Shown here piece after piece: positions 1-9,509 of a stretch of DNA of 64,000 nt. The DNA is from Aliiroseovarius sp. F20344 (GTDB taxonomy: Bacteria; Pseudomonadota; Alphaproteobacteria; Rhodobacterales; Rhodobacteraceae). How positions within the stretch are numbered: position 1 is the first letter of the stretch; each line of letters begins with the position of its first letter. Location of the stretch: assembly GCF_023016155.1 (NCBI RefSeq), contig NZ_JALKBG010000006.1:62001-126000 (forward strand). Direction: 5' to 3'. The translations under genes were made by a program, and so were the position numbers. Under the pieces are notes generated by a model that made no database searches, was not told the DNA's origin, and saw nothing but the letters and a program-made list of their open reading frames with translations.

Positions 1-1879
1 AGAATGCGGTTTCTTTCAAGCCCGGCTCCATGTCGTCAGGAAGGTTGTGAGCAACATAGGCCGCCAATCCGACCTCGTGCCATGCCATGGATTTGTCGGT
101 CCCGGCCACTTTCACTTCGCCGCCTTCGATGACGATATCGTCTTCCGAAGCTTCCAGCGTATGCGCTGCGATCTTCTTCACCTTGGCTTCGACCTTATCC
201 ATTGCCTTGACGACGGCGGACATCCCAACCGGGCCGGAGCGGGAGCCATAGGTCCCCATCCCAAACTGCACTTTGTCGGTGTCGCCATGCACGATCGAGA
301 CGTTTTCGACAGGCAGGTCAAAACGGTCAGCAACAATCTGGGCGAAGGTCGTTTCATGCCCCTGTCCGTGGCTATGGCTTCCGGTCAGGATCTCAATCGA
401 GCCTACGGGGTTCACCCGTACCTCGGCACTTTCCCAAAGACCCACGCCCGCGCCCAGTGAACCTGCCGCTTTGGAGGGAGCAAGGCCGCAGGCCTCGATA
501 AAGGTTGAGTATCCGAGCCCACGCAGCTTTCCGCGTTTCGCAGCTTCTGCCTTACGCGCCGCAAACCCGGACACATCCGCCGAGTCCTGCGCCATTTGCA
601 GGATCTTCGGAAAGTCGCCTGCATCATACTGCATTAGCACCGGTGTCTGGTGCGGGAACTCCTGCACAAAGTTGCGTCGCCGAAGCTCTGCCGGGTCCAT
701 GCCCATTTCGCGCGCTGCGGTTTCCATCATCCGTTCGACCAGATAGGTCGCTTCGGGCCGTCCAGCCCCACGATACGCATCAACAGGAACTGTGTTGGTG
801 TAATAGGTGCGCACGTTGCAGTGGATGTTCTGGATGTTGTACTGGCCTGACATCAGCGGGGCATACAAATACGTCGGCACAGAGCTTGAGAAGAGCGACA
901 TATACGCGCCGATATTGGCAAGCGTGTCGATCTTAAACCCGGTTATTTTACCGTCCGCGTCAAATCCCATATGTGCGGTCGTCACGTGGTCACGGCCATG
1001 CGCATCGGTCAGGAAGGCCTCGGACCGGTCTGAGGTCCACTTGATCGACCGGTTGGTCTTCATCGATGCCCACAGGCAGGTGATTTCTTCGGGGTAGATG
1101 TAGATCTTCGCCCCAAAGCCACCGCCCACATCAGGTGCGATCACCCGCAGCTTGTGTTCTGGGGCGACGTTGTAGAAAGCCGACAAGACAAGCCGGGCCA
1201 CATGCGGGTTTTGGCTGGTGGTGTAGAGCGTATAGTGCTCTTCTGCGTCGTCATAGGTCGCAATCGCACTACGCGGCTCCATGGGGTTCGGCGACAGGCG
1301 ATTGTTGGTGATGTTCAGCGTTGTGACGTGGGCGGCATTTGCCAACCCGGCATCTGTCGCTGCCTCATCCCCAAGCTCCCAATCATAGATCTGGTTGCCT
1401 GGAGCGTTATCGTGAATTTGCGGCGCGCCATCTGCCATCGCGGCTTCAATATGGGCTGCGACCGGTAGTTCCTCGTAGTCGACTTCGACCGCTTCGGCAG
1501 CGATCCGGGCGAGCGCCTGGGTTTCAGCAATCACGACCGCCACCGCGTCCCCAACATAGCGCACCTTTTCGGTTGCCAAGGCAGACCATGCGCCCATGTT
1601 CATCGGGCTGCCATCTTTCGATGTAATCGCCCAACCGCAGATGATGTTTCCGATGCCGTCACCCGTTAGTTGCTGACCGTTCAACACATCAATCACACCG
1701 TCCATGGCCATAGCTGCAGAGGTATCAATCCCCTTCACCTTCGCATGTGCATAGGGGCTGCGCACGAAGGCGGCATAGGCCTGATTGTCGTTGCGAATAT
1801 CGTCTGTGTATTTGCCTTTTCCGGTTGTGAAACGCTTGTCTTCCTTGCGTTTGACCGGGGCTCCAATTCCATCTTTCAT
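1..1879 (-). CDS. coxL: Form II CO-dehydrogenase-like molybdenum hydroxylase large subunit (CoxL-like), C-terminus cut by window edge
   Basis: Molybdopterin-binding catalytic subunit of the xanthine dehydrogenase/CO dehydrogenase family. The frame opens with an ATG at 1879, preceded by a good GGAGG ribosome site, and runs open to base 1. About 626 residues are present and the C-terminus lies outside the window. The active-site loop reads AYRGAGRPE (around 757-782), the signature of form II (BMS-type) CoxL; the cysteine-containing AYxCSFR loop of true form I CO dehydrogenase is absent. It follows the iron-sulfur subunit by 20 bases and a FAD subunit (coxM) may lie beyond the edge. Form II enzymes have not been firmly shown to oxidise CO in roseobacters, so the substrate is uncertain; family assignment is secure. 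Confidence 0.9.
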   Translation of the reverse strand, partial: MKDGIGAPVKRKEDKRFTTGKGKYTDDIRNDNQAYAAFVRSPYAHAKVKGIDTSAAMAMDGVIDVLNGQQLTGDGIGNIICGWAITSKDGSPMNMGAWSALATEKVRYVGDAVAVVIAETQALARIAAEAVEVDYEELPVAAHIEAAMADGAPQIHDNAPGNQIYDWELGDEAATDAGLANAAHVTTLNITNNRLSPNPMEPRSAIATYDDAEEHYTLYTTSQNPHVARLVLSAFYNVAPEHKLRVIAPDVGGGFGAKIYIYPEEITCLWASMKTNRSIKWTSDRSEAFLTDAHGRDHVTTAHMGFDADGKITGFKIDTLANIGAYMSLFSSSVPTYLYAPLMSGQYNIQNIHCNVRTYYTNTVPVDAYRGAGRPEATYLVERMMETAAREMGMDPAELRRRNFVQEFPHQTPVLMQYDAGDFPKILQMAQDSADVSGFAARKAEAAKRGKLRGLGYSTFIEACGLAPSKAAGSLGAGVGLWESAEVRVNPVGSIEILTGSHSHGQGHETTFAQIVADRFDLPVENVSIVHGDTDKVQFGMGTYGSRSGPVGMSAVVKAMDKVEAKVKKIAAHTLEASEDDIVIEGGEVKVAGTDKSMAWHEVGLAAYVAHNLPDDMEPGLKETAF

Positions 1880-1899
1880 GTTCTTGTCCTCCGGTTCAT

Positions 1900-2373
1900 T
1901 CACATTTTCGAGGCGGCGTCTTCGACCGACTTCACGATGTTATGGTATCCTGTGCAGCGGCAGATATTGCCCTCCAGCTCGTCACGGATTGCGTCCGAGG
2001 TCAGCTCCTTACCCTCGGCCTTGTAACGGTTCACCATGTCGACGCTGGTCATGATCATGCCGGGGGTGCAAAAGCCGCACTGCAGGCCGTGATTGTCATT
2101 GAAGGCCTGCTGCATCGGATGCAGATCACCCCCATTGGCTAGGCCTTCGATGGTTGTGACATCCGCACCTTCCAGCGCGACGGCAAGGGTCGAGCAAGAC
2201 TTGATCGCCTTTCCGTCCACATGAACCACACAGGCACCACACTGACTTGTGTCACACCCGACATGGGTGCCGGTCAGGCGCAGGTTTTCACGCAGGAATT
2301 CCGACAAAAGCGTTTCGTCCGGGACGTCCCCGCTGACGGCTTTGCCGTTCACTGTCATGTTGATGTTGGTCAT
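1900..2373 (-). CDS. coxS: Molybdenum hydroxylase [2Fe-2S] small subunit (CoxS-like)
   Basis: Electron-transfer subunit of 157 residues that pairs with the large subunit downstream. The N-terminal plant-type ferredoxin domain shows CDTSQCGAC, and the C-terminal four-helix domain shows CGFCTPGM and GNICRCTGY, which together ligate two [2Fe-2S] clusters. I start it at the ATG at 2373 because GGAGG lies eight bases upstream and the protein then begins directly with the ferredoxin fold. The open frame extends to 2433 but that extension has no homology-like character. Located between coxG and coxL in one transcription unit. Alternative names from other pathways (xdhA, ndhS, cutS) are possible because the family is shared. 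Confidence 0.92.
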   Translation of the reverse strand: MTNINMTVNGKAVSGDVPDETLLSEFLRENLRLTGTHVGCDTSQCGACVVHVDGKAIKSCSTLAVALEGADVTTIEGLANGGDLHPMQQAFNDNHGLQCGFCTPGMIMTSVDMVNRYKAEGKELTSDAIRDELEGNICRCTGYHNIVKSVEDAASKM

Positions 2374-2429
2374 GTGATCCTCCCTATAAGGACGGGTCTT
2401 GATGCCCGTGTATTCAATGACCGTCGGGA

Positions 2430-2888
2430 TCAATCTCCCGGCGGATCTGTTCCAGTTAGATGATTGTGAAAATTATCGAAAAACTTGGTGGCGAGCTTTT
2501 TTGCCGTCGCATCAATCAAACGACTGCCAAGGCGGGCGAGTTTGCCGCCGACCTGAGCCTTGGCCATAAACTCCAGCACGGTTTCGTCGCCATCCTCGGT
2601 CAGAACGACGTCTGCTGCGCCTTTGGCGAAACCCGCGACACCGCCCTGTCCCTCGCCTTGGATGGTATAACTGGCGGGTGCTTCGATATTCAGAAGTTCA
2701 ATCGCGCCATCGAACTTGGCCTTCACCGGTCCGATTTTTTGCACGACCTTCGCAGTCATCGTGTTGGGCGAGGTCTGTTCGATCTCTTCGCAGCCGGGAA
2801 TGCAAAGCTTAAGCACATCGACATCGTTCAAAGCCGCCCAAACGGCTTCTCGAGGTGCCCCGATGCGATAGCTGCCAGTCATCTCCAT
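2430..2888 (-). CDS. coxG: CoxG-like SRPBCC-fold protein
   Basis: Protein of 152 residues with the CO dehydrogenase subunit G pattern: an N-terminal [18 protein letters not shown] segment, CIPGCEEIE, and a later [11 protein letters not shown]-like stretch, all typical of the START/SRPBCC helix-grip fold. CoxG proteins are thought to tether CO dehydrogenase to the membrane or carry a quinone; that role is known from the form I system and is only inferred here. It is transcribed with coxE upstream (83-base gap) and coxS downstream (56 bases). No clear Shine-Dalgarno precedes the ATG at 2888, and a start six bases further in is possible. Confidence 0.85.
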   Translation of the reverse strand: MEMTGSYRIGAPREAVWAALNDVDVLKLCIPGCEEIEQTSPNTMTAKVVQKIGPVKAKFDGAIELLNIEAPASYTIQGEGQGGVAGFAKGAADVVLTEDGDETVLEFMAKAQVGGKLARLGSRLIDATAKKLATKFFDNFHNHLTGTDPPGD

Positions 2889-2970
2889 GACGGGTGGCGG
2901 AATTTAGAAATGTGCATGACAACCGATAATAGATACCGAACGATTCTTAGCAAGAAATTTTAGTTTCCGA

Positions 2971-4200
2971 TCAATGCACTTGCAGCAAATCTTGGTAGCG
3001 TTTCTTGTCGCCACTTGTCGCAAAAGCCTCGCCCAGATCAGCAAGGCTGTTCAGAGAGTGGCACCCATGAAAGCTGTCCACGATCGGCAGCAACGTACGA
3101 ATGCCAGCAGCCTTTGGAGAGAATTCATCATACCGCAAAAGCGGGTTAAGCCAGACCAGCCGATGGCAAGATCGCGCCAAGCGCGTGGCCTCGGCTCTCA
3201 GCAAATCAGTTTCGCCTCGTTCCAACCCATCAGTGATCAAAAGCACGACAGCGCCTTGCCCAAGCACGCGCCGCGACCAGTCGCGATTGAACCGAAAAAG
3301 CGCTTCACCAATCCGGGTGCCGCCTTGCCAATCCGGCGCATGGCGTCCCAATGCTTCAAGCGCTTGGTCGACATCCCTATGTGCCAAAGCCCGGCTTACA
3401 TTGGTAAGCCGCGTGCCAAATGTGAAACCGTGCACTTGTCCCCAATCCGACGTGGGCGACCATTTCAAAGCGTGAAGAAAATGCATCATCATGCGAGAAT
3501 AAGACGACATCGAACCCGAGATATCGCAGATCGCAACAAGATTGGGTGGTCGGTGTTTTGGAACCTTCAGCGACAGCTGATCAATCTCGCCGCCTTTGCG
3601 CAGTGAGCGACGCAAAACGGCGCGGGTGTCTGGGCGTCTACCGATTTTTGACGGTTTAAATCGCCGGGTCATCAACGGTGAAACAGGCAACGAAAGAGTG
3701 CGGATCAGTTTGGCCGCCTCGGCCTGTTCGTCGACGCTCATCTGTTCAAAATCTTGGTTTCGAAGAACCTCGTTTTGCGACCAGCTCAGTTGTGCATCTA
3801 CCTCGATCTCTTCGCGCTCAGGCTGGTCCTGAGGTTCGGACGCTCCATCCCACAGCGCCTCTGCTGCGCGTTTCTGGGCGGCCTTAGGTGAATTCTCTTC
3901 CTGCGCCATTACCTGCATCAAGGGTAGCATCGAGCGCACCATGCGTTCCAGAAACTCCGGGTCACGCCAGAACATCTGAAACACCTGGTGAAAGACTTCC
4001 AAGTGCTCTGGGCGTGACACCAGTGTCGCGCGCAACGCGTAGTAGTAGTCTTCTCGCTGTGTAAACCCGGCAGCGGCGACCGCCGATATCGCGCTTTTCA
4101 CCTGAGAGGTGCCGACCTTCAGGCCAGCCTTTCGCAACGCACGCACGAAATGGACGATGTTCTCAACAAGCCGACCTTCCGTTTCGTGCAAAGCCTGCAT
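2971..4200 (-). CDS. coxE: CoxE-like von Willebrand factor A domain protein
   Basis: Protein of 409 residues. The C-terminal half holds a VWA domain with the metal-site motif DISGSMSSYSRM (DxSxS) and a later TDGLERG loop; the N-terminal half resembles the helical region of CoxE/YehP proteins. CoxE works with the MoxR-type ATPase CoxD as a chaperone for maturation of the molybdenum-copper or molybdenum active site. The start at 4200 lies three bases after the stop of the ATPase gene, so the two are almost certainly translationally coupled. Function is inferred from family and operon position. Confidence 0.88.
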   Translation of the reverse strand: MQALHETEGRLVENIVHFVRALRKAGLKVGTSQVKSAISAVAAAGFTQREDYYYALRATLVSRPEHLEVFHQVFQMFWRDPEFLERMVRSMLPLMQVMAQEENSPKAAQKRAAEALWDGASEPQDQPEREEIEVDAQLSWSQNEVLRNQDFEQMSVDEQAEAAKLIRTLSLPVSPLMTRRFKPSKIGRRPDTRAVLRRSLRKGGEIDQLSLKVPKHRPPNLVAICDISGSMSSYSRMMMHFLHALKWSPTSDWGQVHGFTFGTRLTNVSRALAHRDVDQALEALGRHAPDWQGGTRIGEALFRFNRDWSRRVLGQGAVVLLITDGLERGETDLLRAEATRLARSCHRLVWLNPLLRYDEFSPKAAGIRTLLPIVDSFHGCHSLNSLADLGEAFATSGDKKRYQDLLQVH

Positions 4201-4203
4201 TGA

Positions 4204-5118
4204 TTACGACGCCTGCGCCAGCTGTTGACGTGCTTCGTTTAAGATACGCGTCGCCTCGGAACCGGCGATCTTGGCGATATCATCTTGGTACTTCAACAGC
4301 GCACCCAAAGTCTCGGACACCACTTCCGGCGATAGGGCGACGGCGTCCAGCGCGATCAGACAACGTGCCCAGTCGATGGTCTCAGCCACGCCGGGGTTCT
4401 TGAACAGATCTTCGCCGCGCAGCGCCTGAACAAAGGTGACGATCTCTTTCGACAAGGTCGCTGCACAATCGGGTACGCGCGCATGAAGGATGGCCAGTTC
4501 ACGTTCAAACGCGGGGTAGTCGACCCAGTGATACAGGCAGCGTCGTTTGAGTGCATCATGCACTTCGCGGGTTCTGTTCGAGGTTAGGATGACGACAGGC
4601 GGTTCTTCGGCCTTAACTGTCCCAACCTCTGGGATGGTCACCTGAAAGTCGGACAACGCTTCCAAAAGGAACGCCTCAAACGGCTCATCCGTCCGGTCCA
4701 CCTCATCTATCAATAAGATCGGGGGACCCTCGGCATGCGGCTCCATTGCCTGCAAAAGCGGACGCTTGATCATATAGTCTTGCGAAAAAAGTTCGGTCTG
4801 CAATTCTTCCCGACTGGCCCCACCTGATGCCTCGGCCGTGCGAATGGCGATCATCTGGGCTGCGAAGTTCCATTCATAAATCGCCGAAGCTGCGTCGAGC
4901 CCTTCGTAGCATTGCAGACGGATAAGCTGCCGACCAAGCATCGCAGCAAGCGCTTTGGCAATTTCGGTTTTGCCGACGCCAGCCTCACCTTCTAAAAACA
5001 GTGGCTTGCCCAGTTTCAGTGACAGATAAACCACCGTCCCCAGATCGCGCCCGCAGACATAGCCTTCGTCAGACAAGCCTGCGAGTGTGTCATCAATGCT
5101 CGCTGGAATGCCAACCAT
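4204..5118 (-). CDS. coxD: CoxD-like MoxR-family AAA+ ATPase
   Basis: AAA+ ATPase of 304 residues with Walker A GEAGVGKTE near residue 44, Walker B ILLIDEVDR, and the sensor segment VILTSNRTREVHDALKRRC. MoxR ATPases pair with VWA proteins to remodel and mature metalloenzymes; CoxD is needed for cofactor assembly in the Oligotropha CO dehydrogenase. It is the first gene of the minus-strand cox operon and sits back to back with the XdhC/CoxI gene, leaving a 125-base shared promoter region (5119-5243). Length and motifs are normal for the family. Confidence 0.9.
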   Translation of the reverse strand: MVGIPASIDDTLAGLSDEGYVCGRDLGTVVYLSLKLGKPLFLEGEAGVGKTEIAKALAAMLGRQLIRLQCYEGLDAASAIYEWNFAAQMIAIRTAEASGGASREELQTELFSQDYMIKRPLLQAMEPHAEGPPILLIDEVDRTDEPFEAFLLEALSDFQVTIPEVGTVKAEEPPVVILTSNRTREVHDALKRRCLYHWVDYPAFERELAILHARVPDCAATLSKEIVTFVQALRGEDLFKNPGVAETIDWARCLIALDAVALSPEVVSETLGALLKYQDDIAKIAGSEATRILNEARQQLAQAS

Positions 5119-5243
5119 GTCACCACCTCTTCAAGAGAATTCGCCTCATTTAAGCACTGGTGCACATGCCTGTCACGCGGGAAACGCTTGCGGTGTGTCC
5201 GCTGTGCCTTATGCTCGCAAGTTGCTGAATAAGATGAGGTCCC

Positions 5244-6170
5244 ATGGCTGTTCCTACCCTTGATGCAAGCTCGGTGATTGAACCGATCCGACAATTGGCT
5301 GCGTCCGATCAGCCGGGTGTATTGGCGATTATCACCAACATCGAAGGCCCATCCTATCGGCCGCTGGGTGCGATGATGGCAGTGTTTGGCGATAAGACAC
5401 GGGTGGGAACACTTTCTTCTGGATGCGTCGAAGAGGACATCGCTTTGCACGCCATGGACGCGTTGACGACGGGTCAACAAAGAACCGTTCTCTACGGTCT
5501 TGGCTCGCCTTACAAAGACATCCAGCTTCCTTGTGGTGGCGGGCTAGAGATCACATTGATCCCACGACCTGATAAGGCTGTGCTTGATACAATCTGCGAT
5601 CGCCATTCCAACAGACAAACAACGACGCTTTCGGTAGATCTTGGAACGGGCGCGATATTGATCACCGAAGGCGTCGCGACCGGGCGCGACGCGGATAGGT
5701 TCAATATCTGCATCGAACCTGAGCTGTTCTTCTATGTGTTCGGCAAAGGACCCGAAGCCACCACGTTTGCAGGACTTGTCCAATCCGCAGGCTACCCAAA
5801 CTTGCTGCTGTCCCCTGATGCCGAGACATTGACCATTGCAACGCAAGCGGGTTGCGAAACGCGCCATCTGATCTCGGCCCACTTCCCAGATGACCTGCAC
5901 CCCGATGCCCATTCTGCCATCCTGCTTTTCTTTCACGATCACGAATGGGAGCCCCCCATTCTACGCCAATCCATTCAATCAGAGGCGTTCTTCATCGGGG
6001 CACAAGGCAGCAAACGCGCGGCCGAGATGCGCAAGCTTGAGTTGGAAGCGCTCGGCGTATCGCAGGCTGATCTGGAACAGATAAAAGGTCCAATTGGGCT
6101 GATCCCATCCGTTCGGGACGCGCGCCGCCTTGCAGTAAGCGTGCTGGCGGATGTGCTGAACGAAAGATGA
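5244..6170 (+). CDS. XdhC/CoxI family molybdenum cofactor maturation protein
   Basis: Protein of 308 residues with the XdhC/CoxI pattern: N-terminal GPSYRPLGAMM and SGCVEEDIA (around residues 34-75), followed by a Rossmann-like C-terminal domain containing FFIGAQGSKRAAEMR. Members bind and sulfurate the molybdopterin-cytosine dinucleotide cofactor before it is inserted into xanthine-dehydrogenase-type enzymes. Divergent from the cox operon, so the partner is most likely the CoxL-like subunit. The ATG at 5244 is preceded by a modest GATGAGG-type site. The exact name (coxI, coxF or xdhC) cannot be settled by eye. Confidence 0.85.
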   Translation: MAVPTLDASSVIEPIRQLAASDQPGVLAIITNIEGPSYRPLGAMMAVFGDKTRVGTLSSGCVEEDIALHAMDALTTGQQRTVLYGLGSPYKDIQLPCGGGLEITLIPRPDKAVLDTICDRHSNRQTTTLSVDLGTGAILITEGVATGRDADRFNICIEPELFFYVFGKGPEATTFAGLVQSAGYPNLLLSPDAETLTIATQAGCETRHLISAHFPDDLHPDAHSAILLFFHDHEWEPPILRQSIQSEAFFIGAQGSKRAAEMRKLELEALGVSQADLEQIKGPIGLIPSVRDARRLAVSVLADVLNER

Positions 6171-6272
6171 TAACTGCGACTAGAGGTCTTTTATATAGAC
6201 CGACAACTACAGTCTCGCATGTGGTCCGCCGTCTGCAAAACTAGATCGTCTTCGTCGTCTAGGTCTGAATGC

Positions 6273-6301
6273 CACTGGAGGGGCCAAAAGCCCCTCCAGT
6301 G
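6273..6301. terminator. Bidirectional hairpin terminator between xdhC-like gene and proV
   Basis: Perfect 12-bp stem CACTGGAGGGGC / GCCCCTCCAGTG with a CAAAA loop, followed on the plus strand by CATTTTAG. It sits between two convergent genes and can stop transcripts from the plus-strand maturation gene; the minus-strand side lacks a clear U-tract. Confidence 0.8.
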
Positions 6302-6305
6302 CATT

Positions 6306-7367
6306 TTAGTATTGTCGTGCGCCCGCTTCTGACGCGACACGGGGCACCAAGGCCCGGACAAGGCTGGTCATTTCCAGCGTCCCGACGGGCTTGCCATCGC
6401 GGGTGACGACGTAAGCGTGCGAGGTATCTCCACCTGACTGCGCGATCATGCTTTCCAGCGTATCATCATAGTCAACTTCGCCATGGGCGTCTGGCGGCAC
6501 CACGTCGCCTTCCAAAGGTGTCATGATCGACCTAACACGCAAAACCCGTGCGCGATTGATGTCGCTGACAAAGTCTTCGATGTATGGATCGTTCGGGTTC
6601 AGTAGGATGTGCTGCGGCTCGCCTTGTTGCACGACATAGCCGTCCTTCAGGATGACCAAGTGATCGGCCAGTTTAAGCGCCTCATCAAGATCGTGGGTAA
6701 TGAAGATGATCGTCTTGTGCAGCTCTTTCTGAAGCTCCAGCAACAGGTCCTGCATGTCGGTGCGGATCAACGGGTCAAGCGCCGAGAACGCTTCATCCAT
6801 CAGCATGATTGGCGAGTTCGAGGTCAGCGCCCGGGCAATGCCCACACGTTGCTGCATGCCACCGGAAAGCTGGTGCGGATAGTGCCCGCCATATCCGTGC
6901 AGCCCCACCCGATCGAGCCATTTGTCGGCTTCTGGCAAGTACTCGCTTTTAGGCACCCCGCGCACCGCTAACGTGGTTCCTGCGTTCTCAGCCACGGTCC
7001 GGTGGGGCAGTAGGGCAAACTTCTGGAACACCATCGACATGGTTTCGCGCCGCATTTTGCGCAGCTGTTCTTCGTCGTAGGAAAGGACATCTTCGCCATC
7101 GACTTCGACCTGCCCGGCAGTGGGTTCGATCAGGCGGTTCAGGTGACGGATCAGGGTCGACTTACCGGACCCCGACAGCCCCATTATCACGGTGATCTCG
7201 CCTTCCTGCATATCGACATTGATGTCTTTCAGGCCCAGAACATGGCCGTGTTCTTTCAGAAGATCAGCCTTAGAGGTTCCGTCATAAACGTGTTTCAGTG
7301 CGCTTTCTGGGTCGGCACCGAAGATCTTGTACAGGTTACGGATCGAGACTTTGATTTTATTGGTCAT
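6306..7367 (-). CDS. proV: Glycine betaine/proline ABC transporter ATP-binding protein
   Basis: ATPase subunit of 353 residues for a betaine-type (OpuA/ProU) importer. It shows Walker A GLSGSGKST, the family signature LSGGMQQRVGIARAL and Walker B IMLMDEAFSALD, with a C-terminal regulatory (CBS-like) region after about residue 280 that senses ionic strength in some homologues. It ends an operon proX-proW-proV on the minus strand and starts 14 bases after proW. The substrate is likely a quaternary ammonium osmolyte; proximity to a methylamine-type catabolic cluster suggests a catabolic as well as osmoprotective role, which is inference. Confidence 0.9.
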   Translation of the reverse strand: MTNKIKVSIRNLYKIFGADPESALKHVYDGTSKADLLKEHGHVLGLKDINVDMQEGEITVIMGLSGSGKSTLIRHLNRLIEPTAGQVEVDGEDVLSYDEEQLRKMRRETMSMVFQKFALLPHRTVAENAGTTLAVRGVPKSEYLPEADKWLDRVGLHGYGGHYPHQLSGGMQQRVGIARALTSNSPIMLMDEAFSALDPLIRTDMQDLLLELQKELHKTIIFITHDLDEALKLADHLVILKDGYVVQQGEPQHILLNPNDPYIEDFVSDINRARVLRVRSIMTPLEGDVVPPDAHGEVDYDDTLESMIAQSGGDTSHAYVVTRDGKPVGTLEMTSLVRALVPRVASEAGARQY

Positions 7368-7381
7368 TTGTTCGTTCCCGA

Positions 7382-8413
7382 TCAGTGTTTCTGCGAAGCG
7401 TTGACACGGTCAAGTGCAGCTTTGGTCACGCGGTCAAGGATGATCGCCAAAAGGACAATCCCAAGACCGGACACAAGCCCCACACCCAGTTCAAGGTTGC
7501 GAATGCCGCGAAGCACAAGCACACCAAGCCCCGGCGCCGAGACCAGAGATGCAATTACAACCATCGCAAGGCTCATCATGATAGTCTGGTTCACACCGGC
7601 CATAATGTTGGGAAGGGCAAGCGGGATTTGCACGTTAAATAGCTTTTGCCTGTCCGTCATTCCGAAGCTGTCCGCGGCCTCGATCACTTCTTTGTCCACC
7701 AGACGGATACCCAGATCGGTCAGGCGGATGACCGGCACGATGGCGTAGAGAATAATGGCGATGCCATAGAGCTTTGGTTCCGTAACAGAGAACAAGAAGA
7801 TCAGCGGAATTAGATAGACGAAAGACGGAAGCGTCTGGAGCATATCTAACACCGGGATTGTCATTCTTTGAAGCCGGTCATTTCGTGACATGGCAATGCC
7901 TATGGGCACCCCTATTAAAACGCAAAGGAACGCACAGACGAAGATGATCGCGAGCGTTTGCATCGCGTGGTCATAGTGATCGACGAAGGCAAGAAACATC
8001 AGGCAGGCCACAACAAAACCGACCAGCTTAATGGACTTGGAGGCGTAGTATACGACTAGCCCAAGGATTGGGATCATGATCCACCATGGTGTGGCTTCGA
8101 AAGTCGCGAGCGCGAAATCCAACATCCAGCTTAGCGGTTGAGTGACCGGGTCCAAGATAAAACGCAATGCGTCCTTGGCAGACAAAAATGCATTCTCAAC
8201 GCCCTTGGTCACATCCCGAGACTGAGCGAATGATCCGCATGCCGCGTTAAGCTCGTCAAGCGATGGGAATGGAACATCCAGCATCGAAGTTTCTTCTTTG
8301 GCCCCCGCTTGTGCCAGCAGTTCCGCCATCGAGAGCGGAGCATCCGAAGCCCCGCTGCTATCGCACCATTCGCGCAGGCCAAGCCCGTCAAACAGGAAGT
8401 CGTAAGTCGCCAT
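7382..8413 (-). CDS. proW: Glycine betaine/proline ABC transporter permease
   Basis: Membrane permease of 343 residues. The first 100 residues form a hydrophilic extension as in ProW, followed by at least five to six membrane segments. The ABC permease EAA loop is visible as IEAADSFGMTDRQKLFNVQ with the downstream PLALPNIMAG. It lies between the ATPase and the binding protein genes. A 121-base gap with a hairpin separates it from proX, which would allow higher expression of the binding protein. Confidence 0.9.
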   Translation of the reverse strand: MATYDFLFDGLGLREWCDSSGASDAPLSMAELLAQAGAKEETSMLDVPFPSLDELNAACGSFAQSRDVTKGVENAFLSAKDALRFILDPVTQPLSWMLDFALATFEATPWWIMIPILGLVVYYASKSIKLVGFVVACLMFLAFVDHYDHAMQTLAIIFVCAFLCVLIGVPIGIAMSRNDRLQRMTIPVLDMLQTLPSFVYLIPLIFLFSVTEPKLYGIAIILYAIVPVIRLTDLGIRLVDKEVIEAADSFGMTDRQKLFNVQIPLALPNIMAGVNQTIMMSLAMVVIASLVSAPGLGVLVLRGIRNLELGVGLVSGLGIVLLAIILDRVTKAALDRVNASQKH

Positions 8414-8486
8414 GATACACTGCCCCTTCCGCCGTGTATGACACGAGCCAGACTCGTCTCATGTAAATTGAAAAATCACCTTTAGA

Positions 8487-8518
8487 TGTCGCCAGACCAA
8501 CGATGCGGCCCGGCGACA
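8487..8518 (-). terminator. Intercistronic attenuator hairpin between proX and proW
   Basis: Read on the minus strand, arms TGTCGCC and GGCGACA enclose a partly paired loop and are followed by a short U-rich stretch (GATTTTTC). It lies just after the binding-protein stop codon. Such hairpins commonly stabilise or partly terminate transcripts so that the binding protein is made in excess. Confidence 0.5.
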
Positions 8519-8534
8519 CCATGTGATTGCAGTG

Positions 8535-9509
8535 TTACTTGATCAACGCGGCAAGCTTCTCGCGTGCGCTGTCGTTGACCCAACCCGACCAGATGTCCGA
8601 GTTGTTGGTGATGAAGTAAACAGCTGCCTCTTCGGTCGAAGCTCCATTTTCGTCGGCCCAAGCAAGAACGCTATTCAGCACGTCAATGTTGAAGCTGACA
8701 TTCGACATCAGCGCGTCGATTTCGGGCTCGCGTTCAGCCAATGCCGAGGTCGCAACAGTCAACACAGGTGCAGGTGGGAAATCGGATACGCCAGGAGCGT
8801 CATTGTCCGCTTGAGCGTTCGCTTTGTGGACGGCTTCGTCAATCGGACCAATTTCGATTTTGGTCATTGGGTATTTGCCAAGCACAGCAGTCGGCGCCCA
8901 GTAGTATCCAAACCAAGGCTGCTTATCGTCATAAGCGGCGGCAATCGAGGTCGCCAGTGTCTCACCCGATCCGTGGTCAAAGATTTCCATCTTATCACGC
9001 ATGCCCAAAGCGGTAATGATGTTGTCGTTCACGATCCGGCAGCCCCAGCCGACCGGACAGTTGTTGAAACGACCGCCCACAAGATCAGGATTTGCCATGA
9101 TGTCTTGAACAGTCTTTAGCTCAGGATGTGCTTCAGCCAAGTATGATGGGATCCACCAACCTTCTACGCCACCGGGATCGAACACGGGGGTTAGCTCTTT
9201 GACTTTGCCTTCTTCCTTCAGCTTCGCATAGGCTTCGCCGGTCGAGTTTAGCCAAAGCTCGGTCACGATGTCAGGCTCTTGGTTCTCTGACAGAGATGCA
9301 ACGGCGGTCACGGTTGCAGATGGAACCAATTCAACTGTGCACCCATAGCCTTGCTCCATCAGGAACTTGGACACGTGTGTAATGATCTGGGATGAAGGCC
9401 AGTTCATCTCGGTGATCGATACTTCACCGCAATCAGCATAGGCTGCCGAGCCAGTTGACATTACGGCAACTGCCGCCATGCCTTTCACATTTTTCAGAAA
9501 CTTAATCAT
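8535..9509 (-). CDS. proX: Glycine betaine-type ABC transporter substrate-binding protein
   Basis: Periplasmic binding protein of 324 residues with a clear Sec signal peptide (MIKFLKN, hydrophobic core, cleavage after SAAYA). The mature chain begins with CGEVSITEMNWPSSQI and later carries DKQPWFGYYWAP, aromatic-rich elements typical of the OpuAC fold that form the cation-pi box for quaternary amines. The start at 9509 has GGGAGAA upstream. It is the first gene of the proXWV operon; 204 bases separate it from the stop of the M24 gene upstream, room for its own promoter. The exact ligand (betaine, choline, carnitine or another) cannot be read from the sequence. Confidence 0.88.
   Translation of the reverse strand: MIKFLKNVKGMAAVAVMSTGSAAYADCGEVSITEMNWPSSQIITHVSKFLMEQGYGCTVELVPSATVTAVASLSENQEPDIVTELWLNSTGEAYAKLKEEGKVKELTPVFDPGGVEGWWIPSYLAEAHPELKTVQDIMANPDLVGGRFNNCPVGWGCRIVNDNIITALGMRDKMEIFDHGSGETLATSIAAAYDDKQPWFGYYWAPTAVLGKYPMTKIEIGPIDEAVHKANAQADNDAPGVSDFPPAPVLTVATSALAEREPEIDALMSNVSFNIDVLNSVLAWADENGASTEEAAVYFITNNSDIWSGWVNDSAREKLAALIK

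Noticed and set aside
1-1879. True form I CO dehydrogenase
   Set aside because: The active-site loop is AYRGAGR rather than the AYxCSFR loop of form I.
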